From assembly GCF_006965485.1 (NCBI RefSeq), contig NZ_CP041360.1, forward strand, positions 1-64,000: a stretch of 64,000 nt of DNA, read 5' to 3'. The position numbers and the translations under genes were made by a program. This DNA comes from Spirosoma sp. KCTC 42546 (GTDB lineage: Bacteria; Bacteroidota; Bacteroidia; Cytophagales; Spirosomataceae). Below, in pieces: positions 1 through 9,900 of the stretch (positions within the stretch are counted from its first letter, which is position 1; every line of letters begins with the position of its first letter). Under the pieces are notes generated by a model. It had not been told where the DNA came from. It saw only the letters and a list, made by a program, of their open reading frames with translations, and did no database searches.

Positions 1-2235
1 CAGTATTCGAAACGCCTGCCCATTGGTACTGAACAGGTACTGACCACCTTTAAGCCTGAAGTTCTTCGACAATATTATAAGGACTGGTATCGTCCTGATT
101 TGATGGCTGTTATCGCCGTAGGAGATTTCGATATAAAACAGGTAGAAGGAATTATTCGTGAAAAATTCGGACGGATTCCTGCCGTGAAAAATCCGAAGCC
201 TCGCACAGAATATGACATTCCAGCCCATAAAGACACGAAAGTCGTTATCGTAACCGATCCTGAACAGCCTAATACGGTGGTGCAGGTGATTTACAAACGC
301 CCCGAAATAAAAGAGAAAACATTGAATGATCTGCGGGAGAGTATCAAGCGCGGCTTGTTCAACACCATGCTAGGCAACCGGATTCAGGAACTAACCCAAC
401 GTGCCGACCCACCATTTTTGGGTGGTTACAGCAATTACAGCGATTTTCTGGGTAATCTGGACGCGTTTACATCCATTGCCGTAGCCAAAGAAGGAAACGT
501 AGAAAAGGCCATTCGGGCGGTGTTAGACGAGAACGCCCGCGTTAAACAGTTCGGGTTCACGCCTACCGAATTGGCTCGTGCCAAACAGGAGTTCATGACC
601 AATGTAGAACAGGCCTATAGTGAACGAAACAAGACCCGCTCGGTCAATTTCGTGAATGAATACGTTCAGAATTTCACGGATAAAGAGCCGTACACCAGCA
701 TTGAGTTTTATTATGATTTCCTGAAAAAAGAGCAGGACGGCATTAAACTGGCCGAAGTAAATGCGCTGGTCGATCAGTTCATCCACAATGATAACCGGGC
801 GGTAATTGTCATGGCTCCCGAAAAGGACAAAGCTAAACTCCCGACCGAAGCGCAGATTCTGAGCTATGTGGACGATGCCGGAAAAGGCTTAACGGCCTAC
901 GAGGACAAAACTATCGATAGCCCGCTGCTGGCTACTCAACCAACTGGTTCACCTGTTGTCAGTGAAAAGAAAGTTGCTGATATCGGCGTAACAGAATGGA
1001 CGCTCAAAAATGGCGTCCGAGTGATATTGAAACCCACGGACTTCAAGAACGACCAGATTCTGTTTTCGGCCAGTAGTTTTGGGGGCACGTCGCTCTATGA
1101 CCTGAAGGATTTCCAGTCGGCGCGGTTTTCGTCTACGCTCACGGCTATGGGTGGTACGGGCGCTTACAACCAGATTCAACTGGGGAAATTCCTGTCGGGA
1201 AAGCAAGTGAGCGTATTTCCGTATGTGGGCGAATTGACCGAGGGTATTAATGGCAGTGCAGCGCCAAAAGATCTGGAAACAGCCCTGCAACTGCTGTATA
1301 GCTACTTTACCCAACCGCGTAAAGATGCCGATGTGGTAAAGGGCTTCCTCTCGAATCAGCGGAGTGCGTTGCAAAATCGGATCAATACACCTACACCACA
1401 GGGCGTATTTCAGGACACAGTTTCTGTAACGCTTGGTAATAACAATCCCCGTCGGCAACCGCTTAAACCTGATGATTTAGACAAAATCGACCTCGATCGC
1501 GCGCTGCAAATCTACCAGGAGCGATTTGCCAATGCGGGCGATTTCACGTTCTATTTTGTTGGTAATTTTAAAGAAGATCAACTGAAACCGTTGGTGGAGA
1601 AATATCTGGGCGGTTTACCTGCCACGGATAAACCCGAGAAATTCAAGGATTTAGGCATTCGTGCCCCGAAAGGAGAAGTCAGCAAAACCGTTTACAAAGG
1701 CCTTGATCCAAAAGCATCGGTACAGTTAGTCTACACGGGCGATATAAACTGGTCGCCAGAAACAGCTACTCAGTTGGATGCTCTGGCCGAGGTGCTTGAA
1801 ATTAAGCTGATTGAAAAGCTGCGGGAAGAAGAAAGTGGTGTTTACGGTGTTGGTGCCAATGCGGCTTATGCTAAATACCCGGTGCCACGGTACACTTTCC
1901 GCATCAATTTCGGTTGTGCGCCTGAGAACGTCGAAAAACTCATTGCTAAAACGCAGGAGTTGATCAATGATCTAAAACAAAAGGGAGCACTACCCGCCGA
2001 TATTGCCAAATTCAAAGCCGAAACCCGCCGGGAAACGGAGCTTCAACTGAAAGACAACCAATTCTGGCTCGGTTATCTCCAGAACCAATATTATAACGGC
2101 GATGCGCCCGACGAAGTCCTGCACGAAGCCGAGCAGTTGAACAAAGTAACCGTTGAAAGCACGAAGGCTGCTGCAAATCAATATTTTGGTTCGAATTATA
2201 TTCGGCTCGTACTGATGCCGGAGAAGAAACAGTAA
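1..2235 (+). CDS. M16 (pitrilysin/insulinase) family zinc peptidase, C-terminal part
   Basis: The reading frame is open from the first base, so the gene starts before the window; about 744 codons are visible. The first residues (RLPIG, then YYKDWYRPDLMAV and GDFD) are the part of an M16 peptidase that normally follows the catalytic HxxEH helix, so the zinc site lies outside the window. A second M16-like domain starts near visible residue 355 (EWTLKNGVRVILKP). The stretch EEESGVYGVGA near residue 610 and the QFWLGYLQNQYYNG segment near the end are typical of the C-terminal domain. Bacteroidota members of about 930 residues are exported and degrade peptides in the periplasm or at the surface. 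The class is clear; the substrate is unknown. A short hairpin follows the stop. Confidence 0.9.
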   Translation, partial: QYSKRLPIGTEQVLTTFKPEVLRQYYKDWYRPDLMAVIAVGDFDIKQVEGIIREKFGRIPAVKNPKPRTEYDIPAHKDTKVVIVTDPEQPNTVVQVIYKRPEIKEKTLNDLRESIKRGLFNTMLGNRIQELTQRADPPFLGGYSNYSDFLGNLDAFTSIAVAKEGNVEKAIRAVLDENARVKQFGFTPTELARAKQEFMTNVEQAYSERNKTRSVNFVNEYVQNFTDKEPYTSIEFYYDFLKKEQDGIKLAEVNALVDQFIHNDNRAVIVMAPEKDKAKLPTEAQILSYVDDAGKGLTAYEDKTIDSPLLATQPTGSPVVSEKKVADIGVTEWTLKNGVRVILKPTDFKNDQILFSASSFGGTSLYDLKDFQSARFSSTLTAMGGTGAYNQIQLGKFLSGKQVSVFPYVGELTEGINGSAAPKDLETALQLLYSYFTQPRKDADVVKGFLSNQRSALQNRINTPTPQGVFQDTVSVTLGNNNPRRQPLKPDDLDKIDLDRALQIYQERFANAGDFTFYFVGNFKEDQLKPLVEKYLGGLPATDKPEKFKDLGIRAPKGEVSKTVYKGLDPKASVQLVYTGDINWSPETATQLDALAEVLEIKLIEKLREEESGVYGVGANAAYAKYPVPRYTFRINFGCAPENVEKLIAKTQELINDLKQKGALPADIAKFKAETRRETELQLKDNQFWLGYLQNQYYNGDAPDEVLHEAEQLNKVTVESTKAAANQYFGSNYIRLVLMPEKKQ

Positions 2236-2244
2236 ATGCGAACT

Positions 2245-2277
2245 TCAGTGGCTGGCAAGTAATGAACCAGCCACTGA
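2245..2277 (+). terminator. Hairpin after the M16 peptidase gene
   Basis: An 11-bp perfect stem (2245-2255 with 2267-2277, core CAGTGGCTGG/CCAGCCACTG) with an 11-nt loop begins 10 nt after the peptidase stop. The downstream side is T-rich but has no long T run. A likely transcription end, judged from the sequence only. Confidence 0.5.
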
Positions 2278-2278
2278 G

Positions 2279-2286
2279 TATGTTTG
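2279..2286 (+). promoter_or_regulatory. Possible -7 element upstream of the Uma2-family gene
   Basis: TATGTTTG fits the Bacteroidota -7 consensus TAnnTTTG and lies 26 nt before the ATG at 2313, directly after the preceding terminator hairpin. No TTTG is seen at the usual -33 distance, so the call is weak. Confidence 0.3.
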
Positions 2287-2312
2287 TATATTTACCTAAA
2301 AACGCATAAGAT

Positions 2313-2885
2313 ATGGAAAGTACACTGCTTAAAACTTCAGGTCAAGATGCTGTAATTGGCATCCCGATGTCAAAGCAGCAGTTCCTAAACTGGAACCCTG
2401 ATGATGGCTTTCTATATGAATTTGAGAATGGATTAGCCATACCCACCGATGGAATGAAGAAAGCAGAGCGCTATTTAGTAGTAAATATTCAGGATAAATT
2501 TGCTCAATTGAAGGCGTATCACGAAGGAGGACGGCTACTTGCTGAAACAGACTGTTGGTTGACGGACAATCAAATGCGTCGTCCTGACCTTGCTTTTTTT
2601 TCAAAAGAAGCGATTCGAGTAGTTGATGATAGTTCCGAGCCAATTCCTCCTTTCGTAATAGAAATTATTTCGCCTAGCGATACAGTTCAACATGTTGAGC
2701 AAAAAATAATCGAGTACTTCGAGGCTGGTGTGCAGGTGATCTGGCATATTCACCCAGAACTCCGGATGGTAAGGGTATTTACCTCACTCCGTCGGAATAT
2801 TACGTGTTTCGAAAACGATGCCTTTGATGCAAGTCCAGCTATACCAGACTTGGAACTGACTGTTGAAGAGTTATTCACTCTATAA
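2313..2885 (+). CDS. Uma2-family (DUF820) putative endonuclease
   Basis: 190 residues, the usual size of the Uma2/DUF820 family, which has a PD-(D/E)xK nuclease fold but no settled cellular role. The family pattern is visible: RRPDLAFF near residue 90 supplies the acidic residue, followed by PFVIEIISPSD and a helix ending in QKIIEYFEAGVQVIW, where Glu and Lys form the rest of the presumed active site. It is a single gene between terminators with its own possible promoter. Such genes occur in many copies in Cytophagales and Cyanobacteria genomes. Nuclease activity is inferred from the fold only. Confidence 0.8.
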   Translation: MESTLLKTSGQDAVIGIPMSKQQFLNWNPDDGFLYEFENGLAIPTDGMKKAERYLVVNIQDKFAQLKAYHEGGRLLAETDCWLTDNQMRRPDLAFFSKEAIRVVDDSSEPIPPFVIEIISPSDTVQHVEQKIIEYFEAGVQVIWHIHPELRMVRVFTSLRRNITCFENDAFDASPAIPDLELTVEELFTL

Positions 2886-2903
2886 GCGTAACTCAAACGA
2901 CTT

Positions 2904-4307
2904 TTAATGAGAAACGGGCGTATCGGCTGAAATCGGTACGCTCGTTTTTTTGATGGCAGCCATACCACCCTCCACATTGACAACATTATCGAAGCCCCGC
3001 GCTTTTAGGATTGAGTTGGCCACCATAGAACGGTAACCGCCTGCGCAATGGACATACACTGGTTCGTTACGGCTAATCTCGGCCATATGATCGTTGAGGT
3101 TATCTAAGGCCAGATTTTCGGCACCTGTAACGTGCTCACTGGCAAACTCACCTGGCTTCCGCACATCAACTACAATCATGTCAGGGTTTTGCTGCCATCG
3201 ATTGGCGAACTCATCAGCCGAAATCGACTCAACCGTATCGACTTCCTTGCCTGATTCTTTCCAGGTCTCAAAACCACCTTCCAGAAAACCAATGCAATGA
3301 TCATAACCAACACGGGCCAGTCGCAGAACGGTTTCACTTTCCTGACCTACTGGCGTAACCAATGCAATAGGCTGTACCAAATCTGGAATCAACGCTCCAA
3401 CCCAGGGAGCAAACTGGCCATTCAGACCAATGTTGATGGAGTTCGGGATAAACCCTTTGGCAAAGTCAACGGCATCTCGTACATCTAAAATGAGTGCGCC
3501 TGTTTCATTAACCGCAGCCTCGAATGCATCGGGCGAAAGCGCCTGGCTACCTCGTTGCATCACGCGGTCAATAGATTCGTAGCCTTCTTTGTTGAGTCGG
3601 GCGTTTTTGGCAAAATAAGCGGGAGCGGTTGTTAATCCATCAAGGACTTTCTCAATAAACTCTTCCTTCGATTTCGCCCGTAGCGCGTAGTTAAAGCGTT
3701 TTTGGTTGCCGAGCGTATCGGTTGTTTCCTTACTCATGTTCTTGCCGCAAGCAGAACCAGCGCCATGAGCTGGGTAAACAATCACATCGTCGGCAAGGGG
3801 CATAATTTTGGTCTGAAGGCTAGTATAAAGCATACCTGCCAGGTCGCGTTCTGTCAGATCGCCTTTAATAGCTAAATCTGGGCGGCCAACATCGCCAATG
3901 AACAGCGTATCGCCCGTAAAAATAGCGCACTCTTTTCCTGTTTCGTCGATGAGCAAATAGGTTGTGGATTCCTGGGTGTGGCCGGGTGTGTGCAGCACTT
4001 TTATCATTACGTCACCCAGAGCAAACGTTTCACCATCTTTCGCATGATAAGCCTCGTAGCTCGTGTTCGCATTAGGGCCATACACGATGGTAGCCCCCGT
4101 TTTTTTTGCTAAGTCGATATGCCCCGATACGAAATCGGCATGAAAATGGGTCTCGAAAACATACTTGATTTGGGCACCTGCTTTCTCTGCTTTTCGGATA
4201 TAGGGAGCCGTTTCGCGGAGTGGGTCAATGATGGCTACTTCGCCATTGCTTTCAATATAATACGCTCCCTGGGCCAGGCAGCCCGTATATAGTTGTTCGA
4301 TGACCAT
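2904..4307 (-). CDS. Metallo-beta-lactamase-fold persulfide dioxygenase fused to two rhodanese domains
   Basis: 467 residues in three parts. Residues 1-240 are an ETHE1-like metallo-beta-lactamase domain with H54-x-H56-x-D58, H63, H110 (TPGHT) and D133 (FTGDT), the usual iron-site set of persulfide dioxygenases. Residues about 260-350 are a rhodanese domain whose active-site loop (VTPVGQE) has no cysteine. Residues about 365-455 are a second rhodanese domain with C421 in HCAGGYRS. This order matches CstB-type proteins, which oxidise low-molecular persulfides to thiosulfate or sulfite. It lies just downstream of the TauE exporter gene on the same strand, consistent with a sulfide-detoxification operon. 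Lone metallo-hydrolase activity is a less likely alternative. Confidence 0.88.
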   Translation of the reverse strand: MVIEQLYTGCLAQGAYYIESNGEVAIIDPLRETAPYIRKAEKAGAQIKYVFETHFHADFVSGHIDLAKKTGATIVYGPNANTSYEAYHAKDGETFALGDVMIKVLHTPGHTQESTTYLLIDETGKECAIFTGDTLFIGDVGRPDLAIKGDLTERDLAGMLYTSLQTKIMPLADDVIVYPAHGAGSACGKNMSKETTDTLGNQKRFNYALRAKSKEEFIEKVLDGLTTAPAYFAKNARLNKEGYESIDRVMQRGSQALSPDAFEAAVNETGALILDVRDAVDFAKGFIPNSINIGLNGQFAPWVGALIPDLVQPIALVTPVGQESETVLRLARVGYDHCIGFLEGGFETWKESGKEVDTVESISADEFANRWQQNPDMIVVDVRKPGEFASEHVTGAENLALDNLNDHMAEISRNEPVYVHCAGGYRSMVANSILKARGFDNVVNVEGGMAAIKKTSVPISADTPVSH

Positions 4308-4393
4308 GAATTACTGTGTCAAGTTTCAGATTCCAAATGAGTAGCCAGTGCCATTGATACGCCTGACCCTGGAACAGTAAGTGTGAACCAGTT

Positions 4394-5191
4394 TTACAAA
4401 ATTTCCCGACCAATCATGTACAGGGCAATTGCCAATACAAACCAGCCGAATCCCTTTTTTAGTTTGTCGGGTGCTACGTAGCGGGCTAAATACATGCCCA
4501 CAAAAATGCCGACGATAGATAAACCCGTGAAGGGTAGCAGAAAATTCCAGTTTAAATCGGTATGATGAATATCACCTAAAAAGCCGACGAACGAATTGAC
4601 CGCAATAATGAGTACCGAAGTGGCCACGGCCCGATGAATGGGTAATCCGGCCATTAATACCAGCATCGGTACAATCAAAAAACCGCCCCCCGCGCCAATG
4701 GTGCCCGTTAACAAACCGACTGCTAGCCCATCTAATGCCAGGCTACCATACCGAGGACGCCCATCGGCGGCTTCGCCCTGCTCCGGCCGATCATTGCGAA
4801 TCATGGCGCGGGCAGCAATAATCATAACGATGGCAAAGAAATACAGAATAGCATCGCTCTTCGGCAGCACAAATGTTTGGAACTGAAACAGTGGATCAGG
4901 CAAGGCGGGCACTAAATACCGCCGACTTAAATAAACCGACACAAAGGAGGGAAGCGCAAACGCTACTGTCACTGGAAGATCGACCCGCTTGTGCCAGACA
5001 TGATGAATCGAACCAATCAGGGATGTTGAGCCCACCACAAACAGGGAATAAGTAGTCGCCAGAACGGTGGGAATATGAAAAACATAGACAAAAATAGGTA
5101 CTGTCAGGATGGAGCCTCCGCCCCCGGCCAGGCCAATCACTAAGCCTACCAGTAGGGCCGAAGCGTATCCAAATAATTCCTGTCCACTCAT
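4394..5191 (-). CDS. TauE/SafE-family sulfite/sulfonate exporter
   Basis: 265 residues with about eight hydrophobic segments. The family repeats are visible: LVGLVIGLAGGGGSILTVP at the N-terminus and LLTGTIGAGGGFLIVPMLV in the second half. TauE/SafE proteins are inner-membrane anion exporters; next to a persulfide dioxygenase the likely cargo is sulfite or thiosulfate. The dioxygenase gene starts 86 nt downstream on the same strand, so the two are probably co-transcribed. The ATG at 5191 follows a promoter/operator candidate at 5199-5229. Cargo is inferred from context. Confidence 0.87.
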   Translation of the reverse strand: MSGQELFGYASALLVGLVIGLAGGGGSILTVPIFVYVFHIPTVLATTYSLFVVGSTSLIGSIHHVWHKRVDLPVTVAFALPSFVSVYLSRRYLVPALPDPLFQFQTFVLPKSDAILYFFAIVMIIAARAMIRNDRPEQGEAADGRPRYGSLALDGLAVGLLTGTIGAGGGFLIVPMLVLMAGLPIHRAVATSVLIIAVNSFVGFLGDIHHTDLNWNFLLPFTGLSIVGIFVGMYLARYVAPDKLKKGFGWFVLAIALYMIGREIL

Positions 5192-5198
5192 TACAGGG

Positions 5199-5229
5199 CA
5201 AAACTACACTTGTTTAGTCTATAGACTAA
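5199..5229 (-). promoter_or_regulatory. Promoter and 16-bp palindromic operator candidate for the sulfur operon
   Basis: On the minus strand TAGTTTTG (5206-5199) matches the -7 consensus TAnnTTTG and would start transcription a few bases before the ATG. Just upstream is the perfect palindrome TTAGTCTATAGACTAA (5214-5229), covering the region between -7 and -33. A dimeric repressor binding there would block the polymerase. CstR- or BigR-type sulfur sensors control comparable operons elsewhere, but no regulator gene is adjacent here. Confidence 0.5.
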
Positions 5230-5232
5230 TGC

Positions 5233-5268
5233 AAATGCCCGCTAATGTTTCTGCATTAGCGGGCATTT
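5233..5268 (-). terminator. Hairpin terminator of the amino-acid permease gene
   Basis: A perfect 15-bp stem (5233-5247 with 5254-5268, sequence AAATGCCCGCTAATG) and a 6-nt loop lie 27 nt after the permease stop. The stem ends in TTT on the minus strand. It separates the permease transcript from the sulfur operon promoter. Confidence 0.7.
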
Positions 5269-5295
5269 GAGGTAAATACTAACAAGCTGAACGAT

Positions 5296-6804
5296 CTATT
5301 GATGATCTTCAGGATTGTTCAGGTGGCTATGTTTACGGCTATAGGTGAAATAAACAATCAGACCGATGACACACCAAACCACAAATGATATTTTGGTATC
5401 CGTACGCAGATTGTACATCAGATACAGGTTCGCACAAATACCCAGCGTAGCGATCAATGGTAGCACGGGTGTTCTGTAAGGCCGTTCCAGGTTAGGCTCC
5501 CGAACACGCAATAACCAAACAGCTCCGCAAATCATGGCAAAAGCCAGCAGTGTTCCCGAACTGGTTAGCTCCGACACTTTATCGATTGGCGTTAAGGCAG
5601 CTACCACCGAAACAATAAGCCCTACCAGAATGGTACTTTTCCAGGGGGTCTTAAACTTAGGGTGAATAGAGGCAAACAGACTCGGAGGAATCAGACCATC
5701 TTTCGCCATACCCAGGAAAACCCGTGTTTGACCAAGCATCATCACCAGCATGACCGACGTTAGTCCGCCCAAAGCTGCAATCGTGATAATATATACGGCC
5801 CAGGTTAACCCTTTATCGGCGAATGCCTGCGCTACAGGAGCTTTCAGATCGAGGCTTTTAAACGGTACCATACCTGTTAGCACAAGTGATACCAGAATGT
5901 ACAGCACGGTGCAAATAATCAGCGAGGCAATAATCGCGAAAGGAACATCTTTCTTGGGGTTGATCGCTTCGCCAGCCTGGGTAGACACGGCGTCGAATCC
6001 AATGTAGGCGAAAAACACGATACTGGCTGCCGTTACGATACCATTGAAGCCGTAGTGTTGTTGTCCACCGTTGTCAATAACGGGTTCTGGAAGAAATGGA
6101 TGCCAGTTGGCTGTATCTACGTAAAAAGCACCGACGACAATCACGAAAATAACCACGGCTACTTTCACAATTACGATGATGTTATTCGTACTGGCTGCTT
6201 CTTTAATACCTCGAACCAGAATGTAGGTCACGACGAGTACGATCAGAAAAGCGGGCAGATTGAACGCGAATGTGAAGTCTGGAACCGCCACGCCAGCCGC
6301 CCGAAGTGCGGCTGCTTTTTCCTGAGCCGTAACCGGATCATTCATTAACCAGATAGGCGGCTCAATATGAAAGAGGTGAAGTAATTTCTCGAAATACCCC
6401 GACCAGCTCACCGCTACAGTTGTGGCTCCCATCATGTATTCCAGAATCAGGTTCCAGCCAATGAGCCAGGCAAAAATTTCACCAACGGTTCCGTAGGAGT
6501 AGGCATAAGCTGAGCCTTCTACGGGTAAGATCGACGCAAACTCGGCATAGCAAAGGGCGGCAAATGTACAGGCTACACCAGCCAGCACAAATGATAACGC
6601 CAAAGCAGGACCAGCCCAGTCATGAGCAGCAATACCGGTCAGTACAAAAATCCCGCCCCCAATTACGGCACCTATGCCCAGGGAGGTCAATCCCCAGCGC
6701 GTTAATACACGTTTGAGTTCACTTTTTTTCATGTCGGCTTCATAAGCCGCAAGGGGCTTCTTACGCCAGACACTGGTATCAACAGGTTTAAATTTGGTTT
6801 CCAT
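5296..6804 (-). CDS. APC-superfamily amino-acid permease (CAT/YfnA type)
   Basis: 502 residues with at least twelve predicted membrane spans. The first span region (TSLGIGAVIGGGIFVLTGIAA) carries the GAVIGxGIF motif of APC transporters that contacts the substrate amine and carboxylate. FFAYIGFDAVSTQAGEAINP in the middle is typical of the cationic-amino-acid/YfnA group. It probably imports amino acids with protons; exact substrates cannot be read from sequence. It is a single gene, ended by the hairpin at 5233-5268 and preceded by the inverted repeat that ends the secDF transcript. Confidence 0.88.
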   Translation of the reverse strand: METKFKPVDTSVWRKKPLAAYEADMKKSELKRVLTRWGLTSLGIGAVIGGGIFVLTGIAAHDWAGPALALSFVLAGVACTFAALCYAEFASILPVEGSAYAYSYGTVGEIFAWLIGWNLILEYMMGATTVAVSWSGYFEKLLHLFHIEPPIWLMNDPVTAQEKAAALRAAGVAVPDFTFAFNLPAFLIVLVVTYILVRGIKEAASTNNIIVIVKVAVVIFVIVVGAFYVDTANWHPFLPEPVIDNGGQQHYGFNGIVTAASIVFFAYIGFDAVSTQAGEAINPKKDVPFAIIASLIICTVLYILVSLVLTGMVPFKSLDLKAPVAQAFADKGLTWAVYIITIAALGGLTSVMLVMMLGQTRVFLGMAKDGLIPPSLFASIHPKFKTPWKSTILVGLIVSVVAALTPIDKVSELTSSGTLLAFAMICGAVWLLRVREPNLERPYRTPVLPLIATLGICANLYLMYNLRTDTKISFVVWCVIGLIVYFTYSRKHSHLNNPEDHQ

Positions 6805-6886
6805 GTAGGGAAATAGAGTTTGGTGATTGTGTCGTTTGGAGAAATATTCTTAGGTTAAACGTCGGGAAAGATACGAAATAAAATGA

Positions 6887-6972
6887 GTGAATGAGTGAAT
6901 GAGTGATTGAGCGAATTATTTCCCGCTACATTTTATTCACTCAATCGCTCATTCACTCAATCACTCATTCAC
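6887..6972. repeat. Long quasi-palindrome after secDF
   Basis: Arms of 28 nt (6887-6914 and 6945-6972) pair at 26 of 28 positions around a 30-nt loop. The arms are built from the word GAGTGAAT or variants of it. It begins 9 nt after the secDF stop and probably ends that transcript. Other intergenic gaps in this window hold similar structures made of unrelated words. Confidence 0.75.
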
Positions 6973-6980
6973 CCGTTAGC

Positions 6981-9900
6981 TTACGATTGTGAAGGCCGAA
7001 TCAATGGCTTCTTCTCTTTCTTTTCCTTCTTGGCGGTAAACTCTTCTGGCGTAGCAGGAGCTGCCGTGGTGAAGTCAGCAGGAATGGCATCGAAGCCCGT
7101 TTTCTTTTCGCTGATAGTTGGCACAATGACTTCTTTTTCCTGATCGCGGCTTAACGAATCAACCACAATCGGGGTGGCTACGAACAGCGACGAATAGGTA
7201 CCAACGATTACACCAATCAACATCGCGAACGAGAAACCACGAATGGTTTCACCACCGAAAATGAATAACACTAGTAAGACCAGAATCGTTGAGAAACCAG
7301 TTACCGCTGTGCGGCTCAATGTGCTGTTCAAGGCGTTGTTAATGATCGTGGCAATTGTTTCTTTCTTGCCTTTATTTTCGGCCAGATACTCACGTACCCG
7401 GTCAAAAACTACAACCGTATCGTTCATGGAATACCCCATAATCGTCAGCAAGGCACCCACAAAGGCCTGGTCAACGTCCAGCGAGAAAGGAAGGAACCCG
7501 TTGAAGATCGAGAAAATAGCCAGAATGATCAGTACATCGTGGAACATGGCCACAACCGCACCATAACCAAAGGCCAGTTTCTTGAACCGGATAAGAATGT
7601 ACACAAACACGACCGCTACGGCTAGCAGAATAGACCATAATGCCGAGGTCAGTAAGTCATATGCAATGGTAGGCCCAACTTTTTGTGAACTCTCAATTTT
7701 CGCTGGATTTCCCTGAATGCTGCTCAGACCCTTATAAACTGTTGCTTCAGCTTTCTTATCAGCTCCCTGCGAATTATCGTCAACCAGATAAGGCGTCGTT
7801 ACTTTAACCTGATTGGCACCAATACCCGTACCACCATAGGTTTTTACTTCTGGCGATCCACCTAACACCGGCTCTAAAGCATTCCGAACGTCGTCGGTAC
7901 TTACTGTTTTTTCGAAACGAATTACGTACGAGCGACCACCTTTAAAGTCAACACCTAAGCCGAAGCCGCGGAAAATAGCGGAGATAATCCCTAAGCCAAT
8001 GATTACCGACGAAACGGTGTAGTACAGTTTCCGACGTGATACAAAATCAAAATCAGAATCGGCAAACAGATTCTTAGCCCAGGATGAGGTAAAGCTTAAC
8101 GTCTTGCCATTTCGGATGTAATATTCCAGCAACAGGCGGGTAATGAAGATAGCCGCGAACAGCGAGGTCAGAATACCAATGATCAGGGTTGTGGCAAAAC
8201 CAAGAATCAGACCCGTACCAAAAATAAACAGAACGATACCCGTCAGGAAGGTCGTTACGTTTGAGTCGATAATCGACGACATCGCGTTTTTGAACCCGTC
8301 GGTAACGGCTACTTTAAAGCTCTTACCCAGCTCCAGTTCTTCCTTGATCCGTTCAAAAATAAGTACGTTCGCATCAACGGCCATACCAATCGAAAGTACG
8401 ATACCGGCAATACCTGGCATCGTTAATACCGCTCCCAGAGAGGCCATAACGCCCATCAGGAAGAACAGGTTGACAATCAGAGCAATGTCGGCAATAAGGC
8501 CTGCACGATTGTAGTAGAATACCACAAAGCCCAGTACTAATAAAATACCGATGATTGAGGAGAGAACCCCCGCGCTAACGGCTTCTGAACCCAATGTGGC
8601 ACCTACAACGCTTTCTTCAACGATGTTGGTTGGCGCGGGCAGTTTACCGGCTTTCAGCACGTTGGCCATGTCTTTGGTTTCTTCTACGGTGAAGTTACCC
8701 GAGATGCTCGAACGTCCGTTTGGAATTTCGTTTTGTACGTTAGGCGCTGTGTAAACCAGGTTATCCAGCAAAATAGCTACCGGGCGACCCACGTTTGCTG
8801 CCGTCAGGTTTTTCCATTTGCGGGCACCTTCTGGGTTCATGTTCATCGTTACTTCCGGCCGACCACGATCATCGTAGTCATTAGCAGCATCCGTAATCAC
8901 ATCGCCTTCAAGCGGAGCACGACCACCTGATTTTTTCAGGAAATAAAGCGGCAGAATTTCTTTGCCATCCGTTGCTTTGAATGTCTTACGATCCCACGCA
9001 AAGAAGGCATCAGCTGGGAACAGACCTTTTACTTCGGGAGCGTTCAGAACGGCATTGGCACGAGCGGTATCTTTCAAATAGACACCTAATTGATCCTGGC
9101 CAACGGGCAGGAATAACTGAGTCAGGGCTGTACCCTGAGCCGCAGCGGCAGCTGTATCGTTTTTCGCGGTCGAATCTTTCTTGCTACCCTGTGCTAATTG
9201 CGTCTCAAGGCTTGATGCTCCTTTAGCAGCCGAACCCGTAGTTGGTGCCGTAGTTTTGACAGCTGCTTTACGAGCAGCTTCCTGCGCTAATAAATAAGCA
9301 CCGATACCTTCAATGGCAGGCGCCAGTTCATTCAGACGATAAACTTCCGTGAATTCGAGTTTAGCGGCACCCGTTAACAGACGACGAATACGCTCGGGAT
9401 TATCAACACCCGGTAATTCAATCTGAATCCGACCTGAACCTGGCAACCGCTGAATGTTTGGGTTAGCCACACCAAATTTGTCGACACGTGCCTGAATGAT
9501 CTGGAACGCACGAGTAGTTGCCCCGTTTACTTCATCATTCAACAACTTCCGGACTTCGGTATCCGACGATTGAAAATTGATTTTGCTGCGGTTTGCGCTG
9601 GTAGCGAACACAGAGGCCAGCTTGGTGTCTGGCGCCAGTTTCTTAAATGCACTGGCGAACAGGTCAACAAAGCTGGTATTGCTCGTTTTCTGATCTTCCA
9701 GTGCCTGCTTCAGCGCCTGATTGAATTTAGGGTCGCGGTTGTTGCCCGACAGGCTGCGAAGAATATCGGAAGGCGATACTTCCAGTACAACGTGCATACC
9801 ACCTTGTAAGTCAAGACCTAAGCCTAATTCGCGCTCGGTAACTTCCTGGAGCGTGCTACCTAGATAAACGGGTTCTTTCCAGAGCGAATCAAGATAGTGC

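Noticed and set aside
949..1458. 169-residue minus-strand frame
   Set aside because: Antisense to the M16 peptidase frame, with no recognisable domain and a compositional bias expected of a shadow.
2904..4307. Glyoxalase II
   Set aside because: The metallo-beta-lactamase domain is fused to rhodanese domains and lies beside TauE, which fits persulfide dioxygenase better.
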